Shown here: in pieces, positions 1 to 8,977 of the stretch | Numbering within the stretch: position 1 is the stretch's first letter | Layout of the letters: every line of letters begins with the position of its first letter | NCBI GenBank assembly: GCA_028277265.1 | Contig: JANQGP010000054.1 | Span: forward strand, 1-38,556 | DNA: 38,556 nt | DNA from: Woeseiaceae bacterium | GTDB lineage: Bacteria; Pseudomonadota; Gammaproteobacteria; Steroidobacterales; Woeseiaceae | Reading direction: 5' to 3' | Notes under the pieces: model-generated | Databases searched by the model: none | What the model was told of the DNA's origin: nothing | Seen by the model: only the letters and a program-made list of their open reading frames with translations | Program-made: the position numbers and the translations under genes

Positions 1-704
1 AGGACCAGCGCGATCGACACCGCCGGAATCTGCGACAGCAGTATGAACTGCGGCAGCGAGAACCACTTCTCGACAACGCGCGCGCTCACGAGCGGCGTGA
101 CGACGGAAACAGCAGCGATTCCCAGTGCTGTCAGCCACAGCGCGTATCGTGCCCAGGTGACGGCCTTGTGCTGTAATGCGCCCTCGCTCTTCATAATCAA
201 CCAGGTCGCACCGAGTAGCGCGTAACCCGCCAGGAGGCAAATGCCGATCAATACTGCGAATCCGTAGGCCACCGGCGTGTTTTCGAATCCGGTGATGTAG
301 TGACCGAGCATGAAGCCCTGGGAAAAGCTCGCGAGCGCGGATCCCGCGAAGAACGTCAGGTTCCAGAGAGGTTTGTGGGGGTCCCGGGCCTTGACACGGA
401 AGTCGAACGCAACGCCCCGCAGAATCAGCCCGACGAGCATTGCCGCGACTGGCAGGTAGAGCGACGTCAGGATCACGCCGTGTGCCATTGGAAATGCGAT
501 CAGCAGAAGGCCGACGCCAAGCACGAGCCAGGTCTCGTTCGCGTCCCAGAACGGGCCGATCGATGCAATCATCAGATCTTTCTCACGGTCGCTCGCCCCG
601 TTCAGCAGAATGCCGACACCGAGGTCATAGCCGTCGAGCACGACGTAGATCAGCATCGACAGCGCCATCAGGCCCGCGAAGATGACGGGGAGCCAGTATT
701 CCAT
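1..704 (-). CDS. cydB: Cytochrome bd-type quinol oxidase subunit II, 3' end truncated by window edge
   Basis: Reverse-strand translation from ATG (CAT at 702-704) gives MEYWLPVIFAGLMALSMLIYVVLDGYDLGVGILLNGASDREKDLMIASIGPFWDANETWLVLG..., typical CydB. Its start overlaps the cydA stop (ATGA). Confidence 0.93.
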   Translation of the reverse strand, partial: MEYWLPVIFAGLMALSMLIYVVLDGYDLGVGILLNGASDREKDLMIASIGPFWDANETWLVLGVGLLLIAFPMAHGVILTSLYLPVAAMLVGLILRGVAFDFRVKARDPHKPLWNLTFFAGSALASFSQGFMLGHYITGFENTPVAYGFAVLIGICLLAGYALLGATWLIMKSEGALQHKAVTWARYALWLTALGIAAVSVVTPLVSARVVEKWFSLPQFILLSQIPAVSIALV

Positions 705-2059
705 CAGCCTGCCTCCGCCGTTTTCAGTGGGTTGTCAAGTCGCTCGCGCTCTCTCGGGATTCGACCGCCGGCAGCCTGCGATGCGAGGTAGAAGACGACC
801 GATACATAGGCAACGAGCAATACTGCGTACACCGCGAGGTATGTGGCAAGGGACACGGAAATGGCACCCGCACTGACCGGACCGACGGCCTCGGCGGTGC
901 GCAGCACACCATGCACGAGCCATGGCTGCCGCCCGATTTCGCTCACGTACCATCCGGCTACCGTTGCGACCCAGCCCGAGAACGTCATACCGACCAGCAT
1001 TCGCGCCAGCCAGGTGGACGGCTCCCTGTTCCTTCGCATTGCCCAGACCGCTGCCCACGAAACGATCAGCATCATAAGACCCACGCCGACCATGATGCGA
1101 AACGCAAAGAACACGGCCGCAACCGGCGGGTGCTCGCCTTCGAAACTGTTCAACCCTCGAACTTCGCCATCGAGCTCGTGTGTCAGGATGAGGCTTGCGA
1201 GCTTCGGTATTCCGATCTCGAGGTGATTCTCTCTCGCGGCCTCGTCGGGCCAGGCGAACAGCAAGAGCGGCACTCCTTCCGCGTCTTCCCAGAGCCCCTC
1301 CATTGCGGCGACCTTTGCCGGCTGATGCTCGAGCGTATTAAGGCCGTGCAGATCGCCGGCGACGATCTGAACGGGGATCAGTATCGCAGCGACCCAGGCA
1401 CCGACGCGCAGCGCGGCCCGATTCGCATCGCTGCGATCGCCCCGAAGGTGGCGGTACGCCGACAGCCCCGCGACGACGAATGCCGCGGTCAGGCCCGATG
1501 CCAGCAACATATGAGCAAGCCGATAGGGCATGGACGGGTTGAAGATCACCTCGATCCAGCTCAGCGGAAATGCCTGGCCGTCGCGCATCTCGAAACCGGT
1601 CGGTGTCTGCATCCACGAGTTGAGCGCGAGGATCCAGAACGCAGACATGGATGTGCCGATTGCAACCATCCAGGTCGAGAACGTATGCATGCGATTACTA
1701 ACGCGCTTGCGACCGAACAGCATGATGCCGAGGAACGTTGCTTCGAGGAAGAAAGCCGTCAGGACCTCGTAGCCGAGCAGCGGACCTGCGATGTTGCCCA
1801 CGGTCTCCATGAAGCCCGGCCAGTTCGTGCCGAACTGGAAGCTCATCGTTACGCCGCTGACGACGCCCAGCGCAAACGACAATGCAAATACCTTGACCCA
1901 GAATCGATAAGCATCGAGCCAATGCGCAAGACCGGTGCGGTCGTGTTTCGTCTTGAAGTACACGAGCAGCCAGGCGAGGCCCATCGTGATCGCCGGAAAG
2001 AGGATGTGGAACGTGATGTTCGCAGCAAATTGCACTCTTGCAAGCGCAAGTGCGTCCAT
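704..2059 (-). CDS. cydA: Cytochrome bd-type quinol oxidase subunit I, short Q-loop (cyanide-insensitive-like) form
   Basis: 451 aa ORF; MDALALARVQFAANITFHILFPAITMGLAWLLV N-terminus, GRQPW motif, short region where the long Q-loop would lie; AAGGAG upstream of ATG. Confidence 0.95.
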   Translation of the reverse strand: MDALALARVQFAANITFHILFPAITMGLAWLLVYFKTKHDRTGLAHWLDAYRFWVKVFALSFALGVVSGVTMSFQFGTNWPGFMETVGNIAGPLLGYEVLTAFFLEATFLGIMLFGRKRVSNRMHTFSTWMVAIGTSMSAFWILALNSWMQTPTGFEMRDGQAFPLSWIEVIFNPSMPYRLAHMLLASGLTAAFVVAGLSAYRHLRGDRSDANRAALRVGAWVAAILIPVQIVAGDLHGLNTLEHQPAKVAAMEGLWEDAEGVPLLLFAWPDEAARENHLEIGIPKLASLILTHELDGEVRGLNSFEGEHPPVAAVFFAFRIMVGVGLMMLIVSWAAVWAMRRNREPSTWLARMLVGMTFSGWVATVAGWYVSEIGRQPWLVHGVLRTAEAVGPVSAGAISVSLATYLAVYAVLLVAYVSVVFYLASQAAGGRIPRERERLDNPLKTAEAG

Positions 2060-2071
2060 GTGGAGCTCCTT

Positions 2072-2626
2072 CTAGAGGTCGGTTGGTTGTTTGGAGTTAC
2101 GGGATTTGCGCCGCCGGTCCAGCAGGTTCTGGATCCGGCGTCCGAGCTTGAGCATGCGCACCAGTGTGCGTGGCGGCAGGTCGTGAATCTCGCCGATCCA
2201 GTTGGTCAGCAGTTCGACGAGTTCGTGCATTTCACGGAGCCGTTCCTGCGCGTAACGATCATTCTCCGTGGTTGGCTCGATCATGAGTGTTTCACGCAGC
2301 ATCGAGAGGGTCGGCTCCACCTCGCGCCGGTGCCGCTCCTCGGCGAGGACCTGAAAGATCTCCCAGACGTCTTTCGGCGTCGTCCAGTACTCGCGCCGGT
2401 CGCCGGTAATCGTGGCAGGGCGAACCAGCCGCCAGGCCTTCAGTTCCTTGAGGCCCATGCTGACGTTGGACCTCGAGATACTGAGGGCGTCGGCAATCTC
2501 GTCCGCGTTGAGCGGCTGCGGCGAGACGTAGAGCAGCCCGCACATCTGGCCGAGGGTGCGGTTGAGCCCCCACCGGGACCCCATCTCGCCGACGTGCACT
2601 ACGAAGGTCTCTACGTACGGTGACAT
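2072..2626 (-). CDS. GbsR/MarR family winged-helix transcriptional regulator
   Basis: MSPYVETFVVHVGEMGSRWGLNRTLGQMCGLLYVSPQPLNADEIADALSISRSNVSMGLKELKAWRLV resembles GbsR/MarR family wHTH; 12 nt upstream of cydA. Confidence 0.88.
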   Translation of the reverse strand: MSPYVETFVVHVGEMGSRWGLNRTLGQMCGLLYVSPQPLNADEIADALSISRSNVSMGLKELKAWRLVRPATITGDRREYWTTPKDVWEIFQVLAEERHRREVEPTLSMLRETLMIEPTTENDRYAQERLREMHELVELLTNWIGEIHDLPPRTLVRMLKLGRRIQNLLDRRRKSRNSKQPTDL

Positions 2627-2728
2627 ATTTCAGTAATTTCAAGAAATGTTGAAAATTAGACTCAGTCGCATTCAATAGTTCCGCCAATCGAACGTGGGCG
2701 TACGCTCGATGTCTACCTGCCGGGAATC

Positions 2729-3337
2729 GTGGAAATGGATGCCAAACCGATGCGTCTCTCGCTGTATCTTGGATTGCTACTGATGACTTCTGCCGCTCCG
2801 CCGACCAACGCCGCCGATTCCGGCTCAGGAAAAGACCGTTTGCTCACCGATTTCGGCTCTGGGAGCGCCGACCTGGGCTGGTACGTATTGAACGACAACG
2901 TGATGGGAGGACGGAGCGAGGGCGACTTCACCACAGCGCAGGGCGACCTTTACTTTACCGGTCGCACGAATACGAGAGGCGGTGGTTTCAGTTCGATCCG
3001 CACACAGCCGCTGCGGCTCGATCTGTCGAACCACACCGGCATCCGCGTACAGGTCAAGGGCGATGGCCGCCGCTACACCTGGCGATTGACGACAGGCGCC
3101 CGCTGGCGCGGCAGAGAGGTCGGTTACTGGGCGGAATTCGGGACGGATGACGATCAATGGCGAACCGTCGACATTCCGTTCTCGAGCTTTGTTCCCAGAT
3201 TCCGTGGGTATCAGCTCGATGGACCCGCGCTCGACGCGAGTGACATCCGGAGCATGGGGCTCATGATCTACGACAACCTGGATGGTCCGTTCGACGTGCA
3301 GCTTGCGACCGTGCACGCCTATACGGCGAACCCCTAG
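2729..3337 (+). CDS. CIA30 family protein (NADH:ubiquinone oxidoreductase intermediate-associated protein 30 domain), secreted
   Basis: Signal-peptide-like N-terminus, then LLTDFGSGSADLGWYVLNDNVMGGRSEGDF...FTGRTNTRGGGFSSIRT, characteristic of CIA30. Confidence 0.85.
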   Translation: MEMDAKPMRLSLYLGLLLMTSAAPPTNAADSGSGKDRLLTDFGSGSADLGWYVLNDNVMGGRSEGDFTTAQGDLYFTGRTNTRGGGFSSIRTQPLRLDLSNHTGIRVQVKGDGRRYTWRLTTGARWRGREVGYWAEFGTDDDQWRTVDIPFSSFVPRFRGYQLDGPALDASDIRSMGLMIYDNLDGPFDVQLATVHAYTANP

Positions 3338-3801
3338 ACCGGCTCGCTGTTTTCCGCGTCGTGCTTGAGTCGCATGACGCGCCCGCGACTGACGTGTAGC
3401 AGGTCGCTGATTTTCAGCACGAGCGAATCCTCGTACTTGTCGAGCCGGCCGTCGGCGTAGGCGATCTCCCACAACAGACCGACGACACGCGATTTCTCGT
3501 CCTCGTCGAGGTTGGCATGAAGGAGCTGCGTGAAGTCGTGCAGCGACGTCAGCCGCTCGGCTTCTTCGTCCGCATTGTTGACGAGTTCGGCGGCTTCCTG
3601 GGCCGTCAGGCCGAAGGGCGCGGAAATACGATCGAGCACGCTGTCGAACTCGGCCGGGTCGAAGACACTGTCGGCGCGAGCCACGTCGATCATCAGGACC
3701 GCCGTCGCCTTGCGAATCGCGGCATCGCGATCCGCCCCGGAATCGTCGGGCCCCGGGGCGGCAAGCGCGCCGCTGATGCGGTCAATGAGCTGGGCAAACA
3801 T
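3334..3801 (-). CDS. TerB family tellurite-resistance-like protein
   Basis: DAAIRKATAVLMIDVARADSVFDPAEFDSVLDRI...LLWEIAYADGRLDKYEDSLVLKISDLLHVS; TerB-like helical repeat with acidic motifs. Confidence 0.8.
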   Translation of the reverse strand: MFAQLIDRISGALAAPGPDDSGADRDAAIRKATAVLMIDVARADSVFDPAEFDSVLDRISAPFGLTAQEAAELVNNADEEAERLTSLHDFTQLLHANLDEDEKSRVVGLLWEIAYADGRLDKYEDSLVLKISDLLHVSRGRVMRLKHDAENSEPV

Positions 3802-3808
3802 GGACTTA

Positions 3809-4414
3809 CTATAGCGCGTCGGCAGCCTCGAAGTTCCGCGCGGCGAAGTCCCAGTTGATCAGATGCTCCAGAAACGCGTCGACGTACGCATCGCGTTTGT
3901 TCTGGTAATCGAGATAGTAGGCGTGCTCCCAGACGTCGAGCGTAACGAGTGGGAAGAGCCCGCTGATGACGGGCGAGTCGGCGTTGCCCGTGCTGACGAT
4001 GTCGAGGCCCTCGCCCGAGCGCACCAGCCAGGCCCAGCCGCTGCCGAACTGGCCGAGTGCCGCTTTGCGGAATGCGTCGCGGAATCCGTCGAGATCGCCG
4101 AACCGGGCATCGATTGCATCGGCAAGCGGTCCCGCCGGTGCGCCACCGCCCTCGGGCGACATGCTGTGCCACAGGAACGTGTGGTTCCAGGATTGTGCGG
4201 CATTGTTGTAGATGCCGGTATCGGCGGCCCCGTGGGCCTTCACAATGATCCTGTCGAGCGGCAGCTCCTCGTACGTCGTGCCGGCGATCGCCGCATTGAG
4301 CTTGTCGACGTACGCCTTGTGGTGCTTGCCGTGGTGAAAACCAAGCGTTGATGCCGAAACATGCGGCTCGAGCGCATCGCTGGCATACGGAAGCCCGGGA
4401 AATTCGATGGACAC
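3809..4414 (-). CDS. sodB: Superoxide dismutase, Fe/Mn family
   Basis: (GTG)SIEFPGLPYASDALEPHVSASTLGFHHGKHHKAYVDKLN...QSWNHTFLWHSM...LDVWEHAYYLDYQNKRDAYVDAFLEHLINWDF; all metal-ligand motifs present. GTG start chosen; the ORF track extends further upstream. Confidence 0.93.
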   Translation of the reverse strand: MSIEFPGLPYASDALEPHVSASTLGFHHGKHHKAYVDKLNAAIAGTTYEELPLDRIIVKAHGAADTGIYNNAAQSWNHTFLWHSMSPEGGGAPAGPLADAIDARFGDLDGFRDAFRKAALGQFGSGWAWLVRSGEGLDIVSTGNADSPVISGLFPLVTLDVWEHAYYLDYQNKRDAYVDAFLEHLINWDFAARNFEAADAL

Positions 4415-4598
4415 TGTTCGCTCCGTGAATCGGGAATTGGGGAAGCGCAGCTTAGCGCCTTGGCCCGGTGCCCGATATCGCGGAAACATTTTGTTACGCA
4501 AGAATTCCGCATTCCTGCGTCCAACATCGCGAGCCGCCCGAATACAGGTACGAGCCCGCCTTCCCCGCGGTCGATTTCTGACATCAAGGAGACTTTCA

Positions 4599-5147
4599 AT
4601 GAAAGCCAGCAAGACCATCTGGGTCGCGCTTGTCGCAATGGCCCTCGCAGCGCCGGCAGTCGCCGGCTACCACGGCAAAAAGAAGGACGTTGTCGATACG
4701 GCTGCCTCTGCCGGAACGTTCGAGACCCTGATCGCCGCGGCAAAGGCCGCCGGTCTGGTCGACGCCCTCAAAAGCGACGGCCCGCTGACCGTGTTTGCGC
4801 CGACCGATGACGCGTTCGGCGCGCTGCCGGCCGGCACGATCGAGACCCTGCTGCAGCCCGAAAACAAGGAGCAGCTGGCGACGATACTCAAGTTTCACGT
4901 CGTCGCAGGTGACCTCGGCTCGCAGGCCCTGGCCGACGGTGCGCGTCTCGAGACGCTCGCCGGCATCGACGCCGTCATCAGCCAGACCGAGGGCGGCTTC
5001 AACATCGAGAACGCGCGTATCGTAAAGACGGACATCGACGTATCCAACGGCGTCATTCACGTCATCGATCGGGTCATTCTGCCGCCGCAGCAGATGTCTC
5101 GCGCCGACTCGGATGCAAGCGAGCCGTCACATGTCGCGCTGAGATAG
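4599..5147 (+). CDS. Fasciclin (FAS1) domain-containing secreted protein
   Basis: MKASKTIWVALVAMALAAPAVAGYHGKKKDVVDTAASAGTFETLIAAAKAAGLVDALKSDGPLTVFAPTDDAFGALPAGT...ILKFHVVAGD...VIHVIDRVILP. AAGGAG upstream of the internal ATG at 4599. Confidence 0.93.
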   Translation: MKASKTIWVALVAMALAAPAVAGYHGKKKDVVDTAASAGTFETLIAAAKAAGLVDALKSDGPLTVFAPTDDAFGALPAGTIETLLQPENKEQLATILKFHVVAGDLGSQALADGARLETLAGIDAVISQTEGGFNIENARIVKTDIDVSNGVIHVIDRVILPPQQMSRADSDASEPSHVALR

Positions 5148-5156
5148 CGCAGGCGC

Positions 5157-5711
5157 GTGACCGATTCGCTTCTTCAACGTATCGCAGGCGGTGACCGCGC
5201 GGCGGTTGCCGCCTGCATCGATGCCTACAGCGGCCTCGTCTGGTCGCTGGCACGCCGGTTCCTGCGCAACGACGCTGACGCCGAAGAAGCGGTTCAGGAG
5301 GTCTTTCTCGAGCTCTGGGAAAAGTCCGCGCGCTTCGACCCGGCCGTTGCAGCCGAGGTCACCTTCGTTTCGATGATTGCGCGGCGGCGCCTGATCGACC
5401 GCCGCCGCAAGCTCGACAGTGAGCCGGTCGCCGAGGCGCTCGACGAAATAGAGCATTCGCTTTCTGACGATGCGCAAGGCTTGCTGGAGGCGAACGCGGA
5501 GCTGGCACGCGTTGTCGATGTCATCCGCACCCTCAAACCCGAACAACAGGAAGTGATCAACATGGCCTCGTGGCTGGGCATGTCGCACGGCGCGATTGCC
5601 AGGCAAACCGGCATACCGCTCGGGACGGTCAAGAGCCACGTGGCACGGGGCCTGCTCAGAATACGTGAAGCACTCGGCGAGCCGGAACTCGCGGGCAAGG
5701 CGACATCATGA
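5157..5711 (+). CDS. ECF-type RNA polymerase sigma factor
   Basis: GTG start; sigma region 2 (LVWSLARRFLRNDADAEEAVQEVFLELWEKSARFD) and region 4 HTH (LGMSHGAIARQTGIPLGTVKSHVARGLLRIREAL). Confidence 0.92.
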   Translation: MTDSLLQRIAGGDRAAVAACIDAYSGLVWSLARRFLRNDADAEEAVQEVFLELWEKSARFDPAVAAEVTFVSMIARRRLIDRRRKLDSEPVAEALDEIEHSLSDDAQGLLEANAELARVVDVIRTLKPEQQEVINMASWLGMSHGAIARQTGIPLGTVKSHVARGLLRIREALGEPELAGKATS

Positions 5712-6481
5712 AGGACATGCATCCGGACATTCTCGAGCTCCTCGTCAAACGATCCACCGAGGGGCTCAGTGCCGAACAGAACCGGCGTCTGCTCGATCTG
5801 CTGGCGGTGCATGGCGAGCAGAACACGGACGATCTCGATCTTGCAGCGGCTGCCGCCGCGAACGCGTTCGGCATCGAGAGCGTCAGGGGTATCAATGCCG
5901 CCCCCGAAATCCTGAAGACAAAGCTGCGCGATGACGCTGACAGGTACTTCAAGCGACGCAGCGACAATGTCGTCGCGCTCGAGCGGAAGACCCGGCCGGC
6001 CCCGCGCGGATACTGGGGATGGGCAACGGCGGCGGCCCTCGCACTCGTACTTTTTGCGACAAACCTCGTCGATCCCGGCACGACGCCCACGGTCGACGCG
6101 GCGCGTGAGGAGCTACTCGCGGGTTCGAGCGGTACCTTGCGGGTGCCATGGGTGACGCCCGAAGATCCGGATTTCGCGCAGGTCAGTGGTGACGTCGTAT
6201 GGAACGACGAGCGGCAGGAAGGTTACATGTTGCTGACCGGCATGCCGGTCAACGATCCTGTGACCTCGCAATACCAGCTCTGGGTCGTTGACCCGGATCG
6301 CGACGTCAATCCGGTCGATGGCGGCGTTTTCGATATTCCTCCCGGCGCATCGACCGTCGTGATACCGATTGACGCAAAACTCACCGTCGACGATCCGGTA
6401 GCGTTTGCCATTACGCGAGAGCAGCCCGGCGGCGTGGTCGTGTCGAAGGGTCCGCTGCTCGTCGTTGCCAGCACGGGATGA
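5708..6481 (+). CDS. Membrane anti-sigma factor, RskA (anti-sigma-K) type
   Basis: Overlaps the sigma factor stop (ATGA); single TM (YWGWATAAALALVLFATNLV) and C-terminal RskA-like domain (GYMLLTGMPVNDPVTSQYQLWVVDPDRDVNPVDGGVFD...FAITREQPGGVVVSKGPLLVV). Confidence 0.88.
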   Translation: MKDMHPDILELLVKRSTEGLSAEQNRRLLDLLAVHGEQNTDDLDLAAAAAANAFGIESVRGINAAPEILKTKLRDDADRYFKRRSDNVVALERKTRPAPRGYWGWATAAALALVLFATNLVDPGTTPTVDAAREELLAGSSGTLRVPWVTPEDPDFAQVSGDVVWNDERQEGYMLLTGMPVNDPVTSQYQLWVVDPDRDVNPVDGGVFDIPPGASTVVIPIDAKLTVDDPVAFAITREQPGGVVVSKGPLLVVASTG

Positions 6482-6486
6482 TCGTC

Positions 6487-6511
6487 CGGCCCCGTGCAAA
6501 CGAGCGGGCCG
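6487..6511. terminator. Possible bidirectional hairpin between convergent genes
   Basis: CGGCCC (6487-6492) and GGGCCG (6506-6511) are perfect inverted 6-mers with a 13-nt loop, located exactly between the stops at 6481 and 6512; no clear T-tract. Confidence 0.35.
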
Positions 6512-7090
6512 CTACGTCAGTGGCGGCAGCAGGACGACCGCATCGCGCCCGATCGTGATCGGGTGAAGCGGGAAGAACTGCTTGTCGCCCGGACCCCAGG
6601 CGCGCAGATTGACGAGCGTATCGTTGTCGAGGCCGGCCGACGTGACCCCGTGCGTGCGGCAGAGGTCCAGTGTATTCACCACGGCGCGCCCGTGCTTCGC
6701 GAGATCTGCGCAGGCCCTCAATCGCAATTTCAGCAAGCCGCTGCGAATGGTCGATACCGAGGACTGGCTGACGTTGCCTTCGGGGTCCCGCCGCGCCCAG
6801 TGCCCCGACTTGCCCGCGACGTCGACATACAGGCGCAAGCCGCCGGCCGCGGCTGTGGCGAGCACCTCGTCTTCCGTGATCATCAGCCGAAAAGCGGCAT
6901 CCGCGAGGCTATAACGCGTATCGTCGAGAGGGTTCTGGCACTCCGGGCGCGATGGCGCGCCCCTCGTCTCGCTGATCTCGTTGAAGCGAAACGACTGCGT
7001 GTCCGTGAGCAACTCGGTCTTGCCGCCGACTGTCACCGCGACTTTCTCCCGATGCCCCAAAATGCTCTTCCATCGGCCGATCTTCGACAT
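6512..7090 (-). CDS. Hypothetical protein with possible HTH-like segment
   Basis: 192 aa ORF with GGGAG upstream of ATG; segment [35 protein letters not shown] looks HTH/excisionase-like; no confident family. Confidence 0.65.
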   Translation of the reverse strand: MSKIGRWKSILGHREKVAVTVGGKTELLTDTQSFRFNEISETRGAPSRPECQNPLDDTRYSLADAAFRLMITEDEVLATAAAGGLRLYVDVAGKSGHWARRDPEGNVSQSSVSTIRSGLLKLRLRACADLAKHGRAVVNTLDLCRTHGVTSAGLDNDTLVNLRAWGPGDKQFFPLHPITIGRDAVVLLPPLT

Positions 7091-7181
7091 CCGGAATCTC
7101 CCTGTCTTCAGGTGTTATCGGCCGTTTCGCGGAAAGCTGAAATACCGCCGCCACGGGCATGACTGTGGCAAGCTAGGCCGT

Positions 7182-8408
7182 ATGGACTTCGAACACTCGG
7201 CCAAGGTGGATGCCCTGCGGCAACGGCTGCTGGCCTTCATGGACGAACACGTCTATCCCAACGAGCAGCGCTTCGCCGAACAGCTCGAGTCGGGCGATCG
7301 CTGGACCTCGCCCGACCTGCTCGAGGATCTGAAGAGCAAGGCCCGGGCGGCGGGCCTCTGGAACCTGTTCCTGCCGCGAACCTACGGCGAATTCAGCCCG
7401 GGCCTCACGAATCTCGAATACGCGCCGCTGGCCGAGATCATGGGCCGCGTATTGTGGGCATCCGAGGTGTTCAACTGCAGCGCGCCGGATACGGGCAACA
7501 TGGAGGTACTTGCCCGCTACGGGAACGCCGAGCAACAGGCCGAGTGGCTGACGCCGTTGCTGCGTGGCGAGATACGCTCTGCCTTCTGTATGACCGAGCC
7601 GGACGTCGCCTCGTCCGATGCCACGAATATCGAGACCGCGATCGTCCGTGACGGGGACGACTACGTGATCAATGGCCGCAAGTGGTGGTCGAGCGGTGCC
7701 TGCAATACGGCCTGCAGGATCTTCATCGTCATGGGGAAGACCGACCCCGACAACGACAACCGCTATCGGCAGCAATCCATGATCCTCGTGCCGGCCGACA
7801 CGACAGGAATGAACGTCACACGGCCCCTGACCGTGTTCGGCTTCGACGATGCGCCGGAAGGTCATGCCGAAGTCGATTTCGACGACGTGCGCGTGCCGGC
7901 GGCCAACCTGTTGCTGGGCGAAGGGCGCGGCTTCGAGATTGCGCAGGGCCGGCTGGGGCCCGGCCGTATTCACCACTGCATGCGCCTGATCGGCCTCGCC
8001 CAGCGCGCGCTCGAGGCGATGTGCGTACGTGCAGAAACCCGTATCGCGTTCGGACGCCCGCTCTCGAAGCAACAGTCGGTGCGCGAGGACATCGCGCGAT
8101 CGGCCTGCGAAATCGAGCAGGCGAGGTTGCTGACGCTGAAAGCCGCCGACCGCATGGACAAGGGCGGCAACAAGGCCGCCAGGGACTTGATCGCGATGAT
8201 CAAAATCGTTGCGCCCGTGATGGCATGCACGGTTATCGACCGTGCCATTCAGATTCACGGCGGGGCGGGCGTCTGCCAGGATTTCTTCCTGGCGCGTGCG
8301 TACTCGGTAGCGCGCACGATACGGCTTGCTGACGGGCCCGATCAGGTGCATATGATGCAGCTCGGCCGCAACCTCGCGGCGGCCGCTTCCGGCCGAACGA
8401 AACCGTAG
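7182..8408 (+). CDS. Acyl-CoA dehydrogenase family protein
   Basis: [28 protein letters not shown]...[19 protein letters not shown]...[11 protein letters not shown]...[15 protein letters not shown]...[37 protein letters not shown]/acyl-CoA motifs. Confidence 0.93.
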   Translation: MDFEHSAKVDALRQRLLAFMDEHVYPNEQRFAEQLESGDRWTSPDLLEDLKSKARAAGLWNLFLPRTYGEFSPGLTNLEYAPLAEIMGRVLWASEVFNCSAPDTGNMEVLARYGNAEQQAEWLTPLLRGEIRSAFCMTEPDVASSDATNIETAIVRDGDDYVINGRKWWSSGACNTACRIFIVMGKTDPDNDNRYRQQSMILVPADTTGMNVTRPLTVFGFDDAPEGHAEVDFDDVRVPAANLLLGEGRGFEIAQGRLGPGRIHHCMRLIGLAQRALEAMCVRAETRIAFGRPLSKQQSVREDIARSACEIEQARLLTLKAADRMDKGGNKAARDLIAMIKIVAPVMACTVIDRAIQIHGGAGVCQDFFLARAYSVARTIRLADGPDQVHMMQLGRNLAAAASGRTKP

Positions 8409-8499
8409 GTGCAATGTCGAACTTCGCAGACAACCTGCATGACCAACCGGGTGATCGCTGTCGACGGCGGCGTCTCGGCCATCTGAGAACGGAGGACAC

Positions 8500-8976
8500 A
8501 TGGGATTCGCACTTTCCGATATGCGTTTGACGAGCGCGGCATTCGAACAGGGCGGCGCTATTCCGGCGAAATACACGGGCGAGGCGGAGGACGTATCGCC
8601 GGCAATGGCCTGGACCCGGGCGCCGGAAGGAACGAAATCGTTCGCGCTGATCTGCCACGATCCGGACGCGCCTCTCGTCAAACCCGGCACTTACGGCTAC
8701 GTGCACTGGGTGCTGTACGGTATCCCGGGCGATGCCTCGGAACTGCCCGAGGGCGTGGCCGATTACGTGCAGGGCGTCAACGACTTCGGCAATCCGGGCT
8801 ATGGCGGGCCAATGCCGCCGCCGGGCCACGGAACGCATCACTACTTCTTCTGGCTGCTCGCGCTTGACACCGAGCCGGATCTGCCGCCGGGCCTGACGCT
8901 CTGGGAGCTGCTCGGGGAGATCGAGCCGAACATCATCGGCATGAACCGGCTGATGGGAACCTACTCGCGATCCTGA
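8500..8976 (+). CDS. YbhB/YbcL family (PEBP / Raf kinase inhibitor-like) protein
   Basis: GAIPAKYTGEAEDVSPAMAWTRAPEGTKSFALICHDPDAP...YVHWVLYGIP...GGPMPPPGHGTHHYFFWLLALD; PEBP motifs (DPDAP, GHGTHHY). Confidence 0.94.
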   Translation: MGFALSDMRLTSAAFEQGGAIPAKYTGEAEDVSPAMAWTRAPEGTKSFALICHDPDAPLVKPGTYGYVHWVLYGIPGDASELPEGVADYVQGVNDFGNPGYGGPMPPPGHGTHHYFFWLLALDTEPDLPPGLTLWELLGEIEPNIIGMNRLMGTYSRS

Positions 8977-8977
8977 G

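Noticed and set aside
911-2623. 570-aa plus-strand ORF opposite cydA and the regulator
   Set aside because: Compositionally biased antisense shadow ORF in high-GC DNA; the reverse-strand CydA and GbsR-like proteins explain the region.
3334-3801. Possible tellurite resistance (ter) island
   Set aside because: Only one TerB-like domain protein and no terC/terD/terZ neighbours.
4478-4510. GCGGAA/TTCCGC inverted repeat upstream of sodB as an operator or terminator
   Set aside because: Only 6-bp arms with a 20-nt spacer; easily random.
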